Of a stretch of 64,000 nt of DNA, positions 11,658 to 22,653 are shown in pieces. Within the stretch, counting starts at the first letter, position 1. Each line of letters begins with the position of its first letter. Source of the DNA: Rhabditophanes sp. KR3021 (Eukaryota > Nematoda > Chromadorea > Rhabditida > Alloionematidae); contig CAUJLY010000001.1 of the NCBI GenBank assembly GCA_963281155.1, positions 2,914,001 through 2,978,000 of the forward strand, in the 5' to 3' direction. The notes below the pieces were generated by a model. It made no database searches. It saw nothing but the letters and a program-made list of their open reading frames with translations, and was not told the DNA's origin. A program made the position numbers and the translations under genes.

Positions 11658-12305
11658 TTAAACATTGGCCTTGCTTCTGTTTGGATTACGTTGCTTGAAA
11701 ATTCGCTTAGTCAAACCAATGAACTTAGTTCTATCATGAGTACGTTCATTTTTGTTAAACCCGAGGAAAGAAGCTTTGCTAAGGATAAAGTGGTTATAGA
11801 CTGGTCTTTTCTTGGAGTCAGGAAGTTTTTCAAGCATTGTAACGGTTTCTCTAGCCATATTTAACAAAATAGAATGTTTAGACTTTGCGAGAGAATGGAA
11901 GTCTTCCTTCATCAGTTTGAACTGAATTTCAGTTAGTTCGTCTAATAGACTTGTCATACTGTCTGGATCGTTTTCATCATTATCCTTTTTGTTTTCGAAA
12001 TCAAAATTGACGACGCTGGCAAACTCGATAAATTTCTTCTTTTCATAAGTAAATGCCTTGTGCAAAAGACCGAAGTACTCTGCAAGCGAGTTGATCATAG
12101 TCATATCCAAAGCTTTATCCATTTCACCGGAACTTGATCTTAGAAACTGGACAGAGCTCAAAGCTATACGTTTAATGGTATCATTCAAGATAGATGTAAC
12201 AGCAACCAAATTTTGCTTCAAAGCTTGTAGAAGTTGATCCTCGGTTTTCTGATTCTTCTGTAAAACATCAATCTGGGGAAGAATAACATATTTAAAATTG
12301 AACAT
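11658..12305 (-). CDS. Predicted helical protein, family not recognised
   Basis: A single open frame of 215 residues on the minus strand, much longer than expected by chance here. The protein is rich in Leu, Lys, Asp and Glu with heptad-like spacing through most of its length (for example ALKQNLVAVTSILNDTIKRI and LLDELTEIQFKLMKEDFHSL), suggesting an extended helical or coiled-coil fold such as a BAR-like or spectrin-like bundle. There is no signal peptide and no membrane helix. The C-terminal 40 residues are strongly basic (TKRIFKQRNPNRSKANV). Start at 12305 is the most upstream Met; the sequence before it has no gene-like open frame. Function unknown. Confidence 0.5.
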   Translation of the reverse strand: MFNFKYVILPQIDVLQKNQKTEDQLLQALKQNLVAVTSILNDTIKRIALSSVQFLRSSSGEMDKALDMTMINSLAEYFGLLHKAFTYEKKKFIEFASVVNFDFENKKDNDENDPDSMTSLLDELTEIQFKLMKEDFHSLAKSKHSILLNMARETVTMLEKLPDSKKRPVYNHFILSKASFLGFNKNERTHDRTKFIGLTKRIFKQRNPNRSKANV

Positions 12306-12921
12306 CTTTCCTTAATTGGAACGAAGGTCAAGACAAATAGAAAAGAATGATTAGTTGCGCACTATTTCCATCAAAATTGGTAGGATGAGTATGTTTTTTC
12401 GTATCAAAACATACGCGCTAAATTGAAATTAGCGTTTAATTTGAATCAGTATGTTGTATAATATCGTTTAATAACTTTACTTGCCGTTACAATTAATTCC
12501 AATACCAATTTAATTGACACTAATAGAAGACTGATTTAAATTGTTGTTGTTATTCACAATAACATTATTCTCAGGCGCTAACCCTTAGACACCTTTTCCG
12601 TTGATGTTTCAAGATTTTGATTCTCTCTTTTAATAGGTAATATTAACAACATACAAAAAATATGCAATGTCACAACTTTTAATAACATATTATTTCATAT
12701 TATATCATTTTCGAAGCAAGAATATCGTTTTGACCCAACACAAACCTATAGATAGGTTTAATTTTAACTCACTTTCACAACATTTCTCCCAGTTGACTAT
12801 ATAATTAAATTTCTATACGCAATATTACAACCTGTAGGAAGGATATAATGAGAAAGATGACCTAATTTGATGAAGGTTACTTCTTTTACAACGGAATTTC
12901 AGCACATAATTAAAGATTCAT
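12306..12921. other. Intergenic
   Basis: No gene seen. The last 90 bp before the tRNA share short blocks (GA.CTAATTTG) with the region before the decayed tRNA-Pro at 16241, hinting that the two tRNA loci were duplicated with flanks. Confidence 0.3.
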
Positions 12922-12994
12922 GGCTCAATGGTCTAGTTGGTTATGATTCTCGCTTTGGGTGCGAGAGGCCCCGGTTTCGACTGCCGGTTGAGCC
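12922..12994 (+). tRNA. tRNA-Pro (UGG)
   Basis: A complete cloverleaf can be drawn: acceptor GGCTCAA pairs with TTGAGCC, anticodon stem CTCGC/GCGAG encloses a loop with TGG at 34-36, and the T stem CCGGT/GCCGG (one G-U) encloses TTCGACT. The D loop has one extra T compared with the usual sequence and the T loop reads TTCGACT rather than TTCGAAT, so it may be slightly degenerate, but all stems hold. 73 nt, intronless. Confidence 0.8.
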
Positions 12995-13667
12995 CAATTT
13001 TTTATTCTGGCAAATGCTGATGATATATTTTCAAATACATTCAAGTGTATGTTGACGTCAAAATACATTATATTGCTACAAATGATAAAATTGTTTCTTA
13101 ATCACTTTAATATACACGCTCAATTAAAACAATTATTTAAATAAATAATTTTTACTTTTGGTGAATTAGCGATATTGTATGTCTGAATATTTTGCAAAAC
13201 AACTAACTAATTAAAACGGCCACTGCTGTTTATAGAAGGTTTAATTTCGAGTGCACATTAATAATATCTTAGGTGAAAATGAAAGGTCATCTAATTTTTC
13301 AACGTTTTATAATTTAATCTATTTAGTTATCGTTTTTTAAAGATTTGATGGTTCTATAGGATACCATAACAAATGTAATACTCCAATTACAGTCTGGTTT
13401 ACACAAAAATTGAAAATAAATATCTGAATCCAAGAAAATACATTTTGATAATGTATGCTTTGTAAACTTGAAAGATTAGTAATTGCGTTGTCAATAATAT
13501 TATTGCAAATATAAATTAAGTATTTATAATTGTACTATTTTGTTCATATATTTTATAGTTATGTATCATTTTAATATTACCATAAAATATAATAACAAAA
13601 GAGTAAACTATTAGATTGCTCATTCATAAAAAAGTTTCAGAACTAATTGGAATTATTTCACATAAAA
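12995..13667. other. Intergenic
   Basis: AT-rich and without a credible frame or RNA gene. It lies between the tRNA-Pro and the receptor pseudogene. Confidence 0.3.
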
Positions 13668-14594
13668 ATGCCAGGTTAGTTAGTCTTGGGAAGTTATTTA
13701 ATTTGCATTATGAATTTTAGTGCCACTGATATTGTTTTATTTTCTATTCTTATTTGATACTATTTCATTTGTTTTGTATGTATCACTTCTGACTTTTATA
13801 ATCAAAATGTTATTGGCAAAAGGATCCAAGATTACAATGCAATTTTATTTAATGTTTGTGATTCATGGCACATTTGCTATTATATTTATTATTAAAAAAA
13901 TTGCTGGATACTACATTTCTTATTTCGGACTATTTTTACTTTTTTATGTGGACTTTTTTAATTTGCTTAAATTTTCCAGGAAAGATAATGGCTTTTAGAC
14001 TTTTCTTGGTAATATTACTGTATATGTTTGGGCATACATTATCAAATCGATCCCCTGCTATTTGCTATCCTCCGGCATATACAAATATATAGTGTCTGGA
14101 GATTGTTCTAAATAATGACATGGTCATTTATTATTGCTCTCATTGTTTGGCATCAGTATCTAGAGTATCGGGCATATATAGTAATTAGACGCTGAAAGTG
14201 GACCTATATATAAAATCACATTGAAGCCGGATACATTTTTGAATTTTCTTAATAATAGCTCACTCAATTGTAATTCCAATTACAAAAATGTTACATTTTA
14301 TGTAAATTAAAAGACCAAAGAGACTAACTGGAAACACAATTTCAAAATCTGAGCTGGTTTTGGTTAAATATTCAATAATCAATTTTACCGCAATGTTTTG
14401 TATTCTTCTATTGGAGATTTTACAAGGTATTCCTGATTATTATAAGCTTACGGATTTATATATATTTTTATGCATATATCTATTATGTGAAACTTTTATC
14501 GTCTTTTTCTCACCTTAAACATTGCTGAGATTTTCAAAAGATATAAAAAGAAGATTTTTACCGAATCCAAAAAGAATCCAGTACAGAAATTCTA
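13668..14594 (+). pseudogene. Decayed Srg/Srv-like serpentine receptor
   Basis: This is a wrecked paralogue of the gene at 14889. A 7-nt first exon (ATG plus 4 nt, donor GTTAGT) and acceptor TTTTAG before 13722 mirror the intact gene's structure. The first two helices are in frame (ILTFIIKML..., SKITMQFYLMFVIHGTF) and align with SKITKQFYLMFVMNGIF of the intact protein. After about 13970 the frame shifts: NRSPAICYPPAY matches NRYAAICMPTSY, MTWSFIIAL matches MIWPFILSF, and near 14500 ETFIVFFSP then LLRFSKDIKRRF match the C-terminal SFVVFFSPYTLLILSKEVRTKF. Stops and frameshifts in every later part rule out a functional product. Confidence 0.85.
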
Positions 14595-14888
14595 AACTCC
14601 AATTTCAAGAAATACAAATGTAATATAACACTAATTTCTGAGATTTGTACCATAGAAGCCAGGCAAACTATGTTGGAACATTGAATAAACAAACAGCATT
14701 ATTTAATAATGCCTTCTTTCAACCTATATTGCATATTATGTTTCGCTAATCCCATAAATATTTACGTCTTGTCTAATATTTTGGAATAAATTTTTGTTCT
14801 TAATATAAATAATCTGACTTTTATGTTTGTTCATAATTCTTATATTTATTAACTTGGAATTATATCAGCACTCTTAAAAAGCTCAGAC
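14595..14888. other. Short intergenic spacer
   Basis: About 290 bp between the receptor pseudogene and the intact receptor; nothing recognisable. Confidence 0.3.
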
Positions 14889-15864
14889 ATGAACCGTAAG
14901 TTATGATAAAATAACTTACATTTAACTTATTTTAGTTGTTTTTTATCTGACTGTATTTATAATGCTATTTGATGTATTTTCATCTATTCTTTACGTATTA
15001 CTCATTATTTTTTTAATCAAAATGCTATCAACAAAAAATTCAAAAATTACGAAGCAATTCTACTTGATGTTTGTAATGAATGGTATATTTGAAATCATAT
15101 TTATTACGGAAAAATATATCGCTTTCACCATAGCTGTGCTAGGTATATTTAACAACTTTTATCTGAATTTTCTGAATTCACAAGGCATGGCTGGAATATT
15201 AAGTACAAGCGGTTTTAGTTTAGAACTGCTGATTAATTTTTTTACAATTAACACTTCTTTTAACCGCTATGCAGCTATTTGCATGCCAACATCTTATCTA
15301 AACTTATTTAACGGTAGCAAACTGTTTTTAATAATGATATGGCCGTTTATTTTATCGTTTATATCGTTTTTGTATTATCTACCTTATTCGGGAAAGTTTG
15401 AAAAAGATAGTGAATCTGAATCAATTTTGCTGTTAACAGGAGATTCAAATTTCGTTTTTAACAGATGGTTTTTTTTGATGATGTCTCACTTAATTTCACT
15501 GATAATCACAGGAGTATTAAATTTTATACTAATTAAGAAGCTTAAAAACATTTCTGTAGGTGCTATTTCCAAAAAGGAAATTAAATTAGTCAACTATTCA
15601 ATTGTGTCTTTTATTTCAATTTTAATAATTTTTATTGTTAAACTTTTAGAAAATATAGCTTTTTCATTAAGATGGAAAAATGCATATGTAAATTTTTTTA
15701 ATATTCACTCAATTTGTCACTCTTTTGTTGTTTTCTTTTCACCGTACACTTTATTAATACTTTCCAAGGAAGTAAGAACAAAATTTGTAAGCTTTATTAA
15801 ATTCAAGAAAAATATAGAACAAGCATTACCACATACTTCAGTGAGATTTAAGAATGTTATTTAA
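14889..15864 (+). CDS. Serpentine receptor, Srg/Srv-like
   Basis: Exon 1 is only ATGAACC (14889-14895); a 40-bp intron (GTAAGTTATG...TTTTAG) leads to exon 2 (14936-15864). The protein is about 311 residues with seven hydrophobic segments. Helix 2 carries KQFYLMFVMNGIFEII; the third helix region has INTSFNRYAAICMPTSYL, the DRY-like NR motif of this receptor group; the C-terminus has FFSPYTLLILSKEVRTKF. These fit nematode serpentine receptor classes gamma/V. It is a plasma-membrane chemoreceptor of unknown ligand. It forms a family in this window with the pseudogene at 13668 and the minus-strand gene at 42960, which share the tiny first exon. Very low GC. Confidence 0.82.
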
Positions 15865-16240
15865 ACATATCAAATATTAGAGCACAATTTGTATTAACTA
15901 AACGTATTTTTTAAATATATTATCACATAAATATTTTGATTCATTACTTAGAAATTGTTTTACTCCAATAATTTAAGTATTGTGTATATGATTTTTGAAG
16001 TCATTCAAATGAAAAGAACATGCATTCATTTGTATAAACATGTTTATTAAATAAAATTATTGTACATTTCGTATAACGTGATTGTTTTTGCGTGTTAAAG
16101 AAGCATTTTTAATGATTACAAGAATAATTCAACATTGAAATGTCTTAAAATTAAAATAACAATCTAATGATCAAAATGATCTAATTTGGAGAATATCATT
16201 ATTACATTAACGGGATTTTGACGCCTTATTGAAGCTTTAT
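15865..16240. other. Intergenic
   Basis: Downstream of the receptor; contains AATAAA-type sequence but no gene. Shares short blocks with the region upstream of 12922. Confidence 0.3.
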
Positions 16241-16312
16241 GACTCTATGTCTAGTGGTTATAATCTTCGCTTTGGGTTTGGGAAACCTCGATTTCAACAG
16301 CCGGTTGAATTC
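16241..16312 (+). pseudogene. Decayed tRNA-Pro copy
   Basis: It aligns along its whole length with the tRNA-Pro at 12922: TGTCTAGTGGTTATAATCTTCGCTTTGGG keeps the D loop and the TGG anticodon loop (that string is read in two halves, 16248-16276). The anticodon stem is CTTCGC against TTTGGG, the T stem CTCGA/GCCGG no longer pairs, and the acceptor GACTCTA faces TTGAATT. These changes destroy the cloverleaf. Short flanking similarity suggests a segmental copy rather than an independent tRNA. Confidence 0.75.
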
Positions 16313-17005
16313 AATTTTGTTATTTCTTCTGAGTAAAATTAACAATGCAAAAGCATATATTTTCAAAAGTCTTTAAATAAAGTAAGTATTAAAATTGTCT
16401 AAAAACCATCATTATGATTCACATATTTCCTTAATTACAATAACTTTGACATGACACTTTTATGTTTTACTAAAACTAAAATGTTTTGGATACATTTGCT
16501 TAAGTTTATCAATTACAGAGTGATTAACAAATTTATTTGCAACTTATCATGCCTTTTTTGATTCCGAAATTTCTAAGGCTAGTAATTGATATTTTTCTTG
16601 GTATACCAATAACAACTGCCATGTCAACTTATTTGCAGGGTGTTTTGCAACTTGAGGACTTAATCCGACTCAGAGTTTCTGACACCAGGTGATTACTAAG
16701 TGCACTCGGAATTTCCCACATAATGTGATGAATTTCCACCTAGTAAATAGACAAGTTTAAGATTACTTTTTATTTACGTAATTACATCGAGAAAAAAACG
16801 TGGTAAAGGGTAATAATACTTTTTCTATATTATTACCAAATAAGAATAAACAGAGTGGAATCCTATTGATAAATTAATGTTATTACATAGAAGTGTTTTT
16901 ATTGTGTAGATGCATGTGTCTTTTCAAAATGCAGATTGAAAATATCGAAATTAATTAAGTTAATTTAACAATTGGTTGAGATATCAGTCGAAATCATGAA
17001 TTTAT
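16313..17005. other. Intergenic with one short open frame
   Basis: A 48-codon frame on the plus strand at 16548-16692 begins MPFLIPKFLRLVIDIF and ends at a donor-like AG|GTGATT. Its codon composition is less AT-biased than its surroundings, so it may be an exon remnant, but no partner exon or paralogue was found. Nothing else is visible. Confidence 0.25.
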
Positions 17006-17265
17006 TTAATTTCTAACGATGCCCCAAAAATTAACAAACTGTTTTTCCAATACTTTACGTGTGTCATTTTGAACTACATTTGTGTAATCTTTAATGTAAT
17101 CTACAATTATTTCAAGCAATTGGAGCAAGATGCATAAATACGCAATCAAGCTGTAAATCTTGTCATTTTTAGTAGCTCTTGTTGCATGAGAAAGCTTTGG
17201 AATTATGATCAATCGTATTTCCTTGTAACGTATGTACCAATAGTACAATCTATGCACACAAGGGA
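17006..17265 (-). CDS. Possible coding exon, unrecognised
   Basis: A minus-strand frame opens after an acceptor-like TTTTACTTAG near 17266 and runs to a stop at 17006. It encodes about 87 residues with one likely membrane helix (IYSLIAYLCILLQLLEIIV) and a basic Tyr-rich start (HRLYYWYIRYKEIRL). No start codon lies at its head (the in-frame candidates are GTG) and no upstream exon is convincing. It is either the last exon of a gene with a distant 5' end or a remnant. Confidence 0.25.
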
Positions 17266-17438
17266 CGGCTAAGTAAAAGCAAAATAAAAGATTATATTAG
17301 ATTTAGAATACTATATAAGGATGTTTTAAATCATTTACACCATAATAATAAACACCTAATTACAATCTGTAATTAAATACTTATTATTCTTCAAGTAATC
17401 ATCGAATTGATCAAATACACACTAGTACATATTAGAAA

Positions 17439-18393
17439 ATGAAATCAGGTGAATAATGAAATTTTAATGATTTTATTTAAATTTACTATTTTAGATTATT
17501 TCGGATTATCAAACAGAGCTGTTTCAATCAGTGACATTACAAATAGAACTCTTTCAAACAAGAATATTCTGAATAATTCCATTCGTAACAAAGATATTCA
17601 GAGCAAAATTATTCCCCTTAGAGTTCGTTCAAGCCAAGCCAATTTATTCATTCCGTTTTCTAGAAAGCCTACTATGCAAAGGGTTATGCAAAGTCTGTTT
17701 GAAGAATATATCGCGTGTAGGGCAGACGAAGAATTAGAAGAAGAACATTTTCTTATGCTGCAGATTGAAAAAGCACATTGGAAGTATGATCAACTGTCCG
17801 AGACAAATACAAACCTCCGAAAAATAAAAATGTTAAAGTCTTTTGTTCCTTTGTTTATAGAGAAAAATATATTAGACAGTGAAATTAAAGCAAGGATAGA
17901 TAAAAAATGCCAAGCTTTTTTACAACATCAGATAACTAGAGAAAGAGCTGGTGTTATTTTAGTCGACAAAAACAACACGCACTGTGTTCTTGTAGAAAAT
18001 TATCATCTTCCGGGATGCTGGTCTTTTCCTAAAGGTGCAATTGAAAATAAGGAATCTCCATTGGAATGTGCTATTCGTGAATGCCGGGAGGAAACAGGAT
18101 ACGATTGTAAAAATGCCATACAACATTCAACTGCAATTGTCAAAGAAATTAAAAAGAAATACAAACTCACATTGTACATAATTCAAGGTATTGATATGAC
18201 TAAGCATATTTTAAGGCCAACTGTTAAAAGAGAAATCAAAAGTATCAAATGGTTCGAAATTTCAAAAATGCCAGAAACAATCGGTAAACAATTAGTGTAT
18301 GGTAAGACATTCCCTACAGATCAAAAATTTGGTATTTTATACTACTTTGCAAAAGATTTAAAAAACTTAAATAATGCCAATAAAGAAAATTAA
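17439..18393 (+). CDS. DCP2: mRNA-decapping enzyme 2 (Dcp2) homologue, compact
   Basis: Exon 1 is ATGAAATCAG (17439-17448); a 46-bp intron (GTGAAT...TTTTAG) leads to exon 2 at 17495. The total is 302 residues. The Dcp2 N-terminal helical domain (box A) spans about residues 65-145, with FEEYIACRADEELEEEHFL and EKAHWKYDQL. The Nudix fold follows, with WSFPKGAIENKESPLECAIR then ECREETGYD (Nudix box about 184-206), matching G-x5-E-x7-REUxEExGU with all catalytic Glu present. A box-B-like tail (FPTDQKFGILYYFAKDL) ends the protein. The enzyme hydrolyses the m7G cap of mRNA in the cytoplasm. The usual long C-terminal extension with Edc/Pat-binding motifs is missing, so this may be a paralogue or retained minimal form. 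Starting at the in-frame GTG at 17449 would read through the intron and is rejected. Confidence 0.9.
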
Positions 18394-19322
18394 ATACTAA
18401 TGTTTAAACATCCGAAAGTATTGCCCAATAAATAGTTGAACTGTGTGTATTTTAATAATTTATTTGTTGTAATATTTGTAAATTTTAATTAAGTCATATT
18501 AATGAACAATACATTTATGATATTATATTTAGTCTTCCTGAACTTGTCTTCCACTTTCTAGAGACATAATATCCAACTTTTACGGTGTAGATTTAATTAC
18601 TATAGCAAAATAATGACAGTAACTGAATATATAACAAAAATTGTTACATTTAAAAGAACAATCAAAGCAAAGCATTACGAGCTGCTTTTTCTAGATTTAA
18701 TATTCAATTGAATAATTGATACTTTTCCTTTCTTAATCTTTAGAACCTTTATTAAAATGGTTTCCCTGATATTTTTGTTAAGAAATAATTACTGTAAGAA
18801 CTGAACTTGCACGATCCAGCACTCACATGGCATGAGCAACGACGTAAACCCATTGTGGATAAATAAAAAATTCAGAATATATAAAAGCAGTATATGACGG
18901 AGCAGTAATAAATGAAACAATAGTTATCTGACTTGTTAATTTTATTGCTGGAGAATTAAAATAACAGTGGTTTTTTTAAATAAATAAAAAGATGGTGCAA
19001 ACAACATGGAATCCATTATTAAAATCATGAGCATAACTATTTATAATGTTTGGGTGATATGATAGATTCATGGTTGTTTGAAAGACTTCGTCGTTGTTTT
19101 TGCCTTTTTCCTAACAGTAGGTGTCTTCTTGGGTGCCGTGGACATGGCTGGAGAAAAGTAAAAAGACAGAATAAAGTAATCATTTCTATTTTCGGTGTAC
19201 TTTCATCTTGTTGTAATTGTACAGCATCGAAATATTAATCTCCAGTATATTCAAATTTTGTGATACTATGCAAATTTGGTTATTGGATTGTTGTTTGGGA
19301 AAATTAAAAAATAGAATGCACC
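18394..19322. other. Intergenic
   Basis: AT-rich sequence between Dcp2 and the tRNA group. Short open frames at 19050-19238 have no paralogue or splice support. No repeat or RNA gene seen. Confidence 0.35.
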
Positions 19323-19394
19323 TCCCATGTGGTCTAGTGGTTAGGATTCGTGGCTTTCACCCACGCGGCCCGGGTCCGATTCCCGGCATGGGAA
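19323..19394 (+). tRNA. tRNA-Glu (UUC)
   Basis: Acceptor TCCCATG pairs with CATGGGA, discriminator A. The anticodon stem CGTGG/CCACG encloses CTTTCAC with TTC at 34-36. The T stem CCGGG/CCCGG encloses TCCGATT. D arm GGTCTAGTGGTTAGGAT is the usual Glu form. 72 nt, no intron. Confidence 0.92.
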
Positions 19395-19469
19395 TACTTT
19401 TTGCAAATTATTTAAAATCTACAAAGTTTAATTCAAAACAAGGATAAATCCTCGATATTGTTATCAACG

Positions 19470-19541
19470 GCGTCCGTGGTGTAATGGTCAGCATGCGCGC
19501 CTTCCAAGCACGCGATAGGGGTTCGATTCCCCTCGGACGCA
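19470..19541 (+). tRNA. tRNA-Gly (UCC)
   Basis: Acceptor GCGTCCG pairs with CGGACGC, discriminator A. The anticodon loop is CTTCCAA with TCC at 34-36; its stem CGCGC/GCACG has one C-A mismatch. T stem AGGGG/CCCCT with loop TTCGATT. D arm TGGTGTAATGGTCAGCA is the standard Gly form. Confidence 0.9.
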
Positions 19542-19669
19542 TATATTTTTGTTGTTTTAACTTAATAATGACTTCCTTTAATTAGCTTCTTTGGACAACA
19601 ATTAATTGTACTAAATAACAAGAATTAATTAAATTTGCTGGGAAAACGTAGCACAATATACTAGTAAGT

Positions 19670-19964
19670 ATGGCATACACGTCAATTACAACTCCAGAAA
19701 TAGGTGACTTAAACACATCGCCATTGTTATACGTGCTCAATGGAACTTTGTATTCCGTTTTAATTGCTAGCACATTTACTTACTTCTATTTGTTGTACTA
19801 TTGTATATAACATCTCTTTTAAGTTTGTAATACGTGTAAACAATATTATGACAGTAACGATGGTTGCGAAAGACCTTCATTTTATTTCTCCAAGAAACCA
19901 ACAAAAACAAGAAAGTCGAAAAAGTCAAAGAAATCAAGTGATAAGCCCAACTAATTCAAACTAA
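19670..19964 (+). CDS. Possible small single-pass membrane protein
   Basis: An ATG at 19670, 4-8 bp after a CTAG acceptor-like site, opens a 46-codon frame: a short polar N-terminus, then a hydrophobic stretch (LYSVLIASTFTYFYLLYY). A following segment after acceptor GACAG at about 19855 has a lysine/serine-rich frame (KKPTKTRKSKKSKKSS) ending at 19954. An alternative frame ends at 19964 and fits the phase of donor GTATAT. The exact splice junction is ambiguous. It resembles small nematode single-helix proteins with a basic tail, but no family is identified. Confidence 0.3.
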
Positions 19965-20137
19965 CTTTTCGATGTATTGTTTTGTTTATTTAAATTTTGC
20001 GATCATAATAAACGACTTTTTAAAAACATTTACATAACTTGTCTCCAGATATCCTATTCAGTAGAATGTAAGAAATATATTCAAAGACGATTTCAGCTTA
20101 TTTAGAAAATTGAAGAATAATCACAAATAAATTATAT

Positions 20138-20209
20138 GCCTTATTGGCTCAGGGGTAGAGCGTCTGTCTAGTAAACAGAAGGTCGCTGGTTCGATTCCAG
20201 CATAAGGCA
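20138..20209 (+). tRNA. tRNA-Thr (AGU)
   Basis: Acceptor GCCTTAT pairs with ATAAGGC, discriminator A. The anticodon stem TCTGT/ACAGA encloses CTAGTAA with AGT at 34-36. T stem GCTGG/CCAGC encloses TTCGATT. D arm GGCTCAGGGGTAGAGC is regular. Confidence 0.95.
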
Positions 20210-20374
20210 AATCTTTTTGAAATAGATATATACCACGTTTTTAAAAAATGAATATAATTAATATCCTATTATAGTCAAATTTAATCAAGAAATAAAGTAA
20301 CAACTTATAATGTGCTTAAATTTATTTACAAGTCATCGAACTTATTGGTCGAAAAAGAAATTAAATAATAAGAT

Positions 20375-21371
20375 TTAGGAAAGGATATTTTGAAAGCAAA
20401 TATGAAAAACAACATTTGGCAAGTCATTTTTATTCATTTGATTGACTTTGAAATAGCGAGTTGAGATGCAATGATGGGATCTTACAGATTTGGATTCATA
20501 GCCACTTAATCTAATTTCATCATTAAATTCAAAGAAATTTTCAATTGAAATCTTTGTAGCATCTAGAAATAAAGAAAAGCAATTCAATCTTTTGGCTTCT
20601 GTTTGTACTAAAATCATATTTATAAAACTAAGTAATTTTTCAATACTAATTTTTTCTCTGCATTCAAATCGGAATCTGCAAAATGTATTACGTTCAAGGA
20701 ATTGCTTCCAGAGATTCTCATTAAAATTAGATTTTTTAGAAGAACTTTTAAAGCTAAAAATTATTGGCCTCTGCAGCATGTAATTGTTTTGATTACCACA
20801 AGTAACTACCGAATCAAAAGGCAGTTTAGTAGATATGATAAATTCGTTTACAGAAGACGCCCATCGTTTATCCCATACTTTCAAATTTCCATAACTAACA
20901 GGAGAGCCCTTGTAATCAAACAATATTTCATTTAGTTGCCCCCGCTTTGCAAAAATATTTCTTAAACCAAAAAGTACAGGGGAATCTTCCTTGAAATCAA
21001 CTGTGATTTTTGATTCCAGTTTAGAAAATTTGATTTTTTCAAGTATTCTAAAGAAATCTTCACTTTCCTTAAACTAGAAACAGCACTTGAAAACAATTAG
21101 AATATATTTAACTTACATGTAAATTTCCCCGAACTTTTCCATTTCTTTCGTCTTCCTCGTCTCTTAGGTTGACATAGATATTGAATAATTTACATTGCTC
21201 TTTCTTTGCACGAATGACAATTTTCATGGAATTGTAAATCTTATGATCCATTTTGACTTCAAAATTATTGGTAATTGCTAGAAACCTTTTGCAAGCTAAA
21301 TCTAGTGCAAGTCTGGAGGTATAAGGTACAAAGGAGAAAATGTTTACAAGCATTTCACTTGGAAGACTCAT
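20375..21371 (-). CDS. F-box protein, nematode-expanded type (copy 1)
   Basis: Exons 21371-21117 and 21073-20375, with a 43-bp intron (GTAAGTTAAAT...TTTCTAG) in phase 0, give 317 residues. The N-terminal F-box reads LPSEMLVNIFSFVPYTSRLALDLACKRFLAITNNFE (quoted in two parts: residues 3-22 and 23-38). The rest is a poorly conserved domain with Leu/Phe periodicity, as in nematode FTH/FBA-type F-box proteins, where it selects the substrate for an SCF ubiquitin ligase. The paralogue at 23950-24944 has the same total length, the same intron position (after 85 versus 86 codons) and the same exon-2 start FK. Target unknown. Confidence 0.78.
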
Positions 21372-22653
21372 AATGTTGAAGATTTTTTAGCAAAAACTAT
21401 GTTGTGAGTTTTTATTATAATAATTGATGGTTCTGAAAACTGAATTTATCTTTATTTATACTTGTCATTTAATCTAATAGATTATTTTAAAACTTCATAT
21501 GTCAGCTTAATCAAAAATATGTACATTTGATCTATTTAATTATTCTACAACTAAGTAGATCTACAATTGCCGACACGTTAGATTAAGATTTGTACTATAC
21601 GAGAGTTACATTTTTTTGTTAATTATCAATTGATATAGTAACAAATATAAGATTTTGTTGCTGTATTCATCTGAAAAGTTATTTGTATTCAGTTGATAAT
21701 ATCAAACATAAGATGCGTAACAACAAACTTAATTGAAAAATGATGCTGAAATATAAAAGAATGATGAAAATTGGATTACCAGCGGAAATCAAGTCTTAGA
21801 TGTATTATATGTACAGCAAATTAATAAGACAGAAAGAACTAGTCGGGCAATTTCAAGTAATTTTTAACTTCAAAATAATTTATGTACTAATATTATATAG
21901 GGGTTTTTCTCCAATTCTCTGTTTCTTTAAAAGAAATCGAAGTTTTAATTGGTGATTTTTTAATTGGTAATTTTTTAATAAAGTCATTAAAAAACTGAGA
22001 TACACTATCTTTCTTGTACTCATGACTGTACTTAAGTTTAAGAAACTTTTTGTTTTCAAATGGAAAGGTATAGATATAATTAAGACCTAGGAATTCATTT
22101 CCTAAATAATCCTCAGTAGACACGATAAATTTATTGGAGTAGATGTAAAGACTAAATAACATATTTTAAGTTACTATATTATGTAAACAACGTTGGTAAT
22201 GGAAGTCATACTCCAAATGAATACAAATACATTGACATATTACGAAGGTTCTCACAAACACGAATTTCAATGCATAAAAATGTATTTTTTGGTATTATTT
22301 GTAACTAAAGCCATATTACTTAATTTACGTAGGTTGTGCATATTGTGTCTTAAGTTATTTCAATAATCATATGTTAAATATCAGGATTAAACTTTTGCAT
22401 ACAATAAACAAATCTATAGATATGCTCGAACATAAAAAGTATGATGAATTTTATAAATGTATTTCAATTCAAGGTAATCTCTTAAAAGCTTTAATTATGT
22501 TTTTTAGTAATAAGGAAGTTCCAATAAAAAACGGATTATGTAGTCTATACTCACAAGTTTTATGTCATTTTGACATAACAAATATTTGAAGTTCCCGAAA
22601 ACTAGACATTATTATCAACTTATCATTAAAATATTATTCGGAAGTAATTACTG
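21372..22653. other. Intergenic with two doubtful open frames
   Basis: On the minus strand 21893-22162 encodes 89 residues (includes YIYTFPFENKKFLKLKYSHE); on the plus strand 22371-22589 encodes 72 residues (includes HKKYDEFYKCISIQGNLLKAL). Both have reasonable composition but no splice partner, domain or paralogue, so they may be remnants of F-box or other local genes. The remainder is featureless. Confidence 0.3.

Noticed and set aside
13238..13260. GGTTTAATTTCGAG considered as a spliced-leader RNA start
   Set aside because: It departs from the SL1 sequence after eight bases, and no SL RNA stem or Sm site follows.
13720..13998. Receptor fragment considered as a short intact gene
   Set aside because: Homology to the paralogue continues for 600 bp beyond its stop in shifted frames, so it is a pseudogene.
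17449..17494. N-terminal extension of Dcp2 from a GTG codon
   Set aside because: It has canonical intron ends (GTGAAT...TTTTAG), and splicing it out joins an upstream ATG in frame.
19217..19447. 76-codon plus-strand frame
   Set aside because: Most of it is a translation of the tRNA-Glu gene at 19323-19394.
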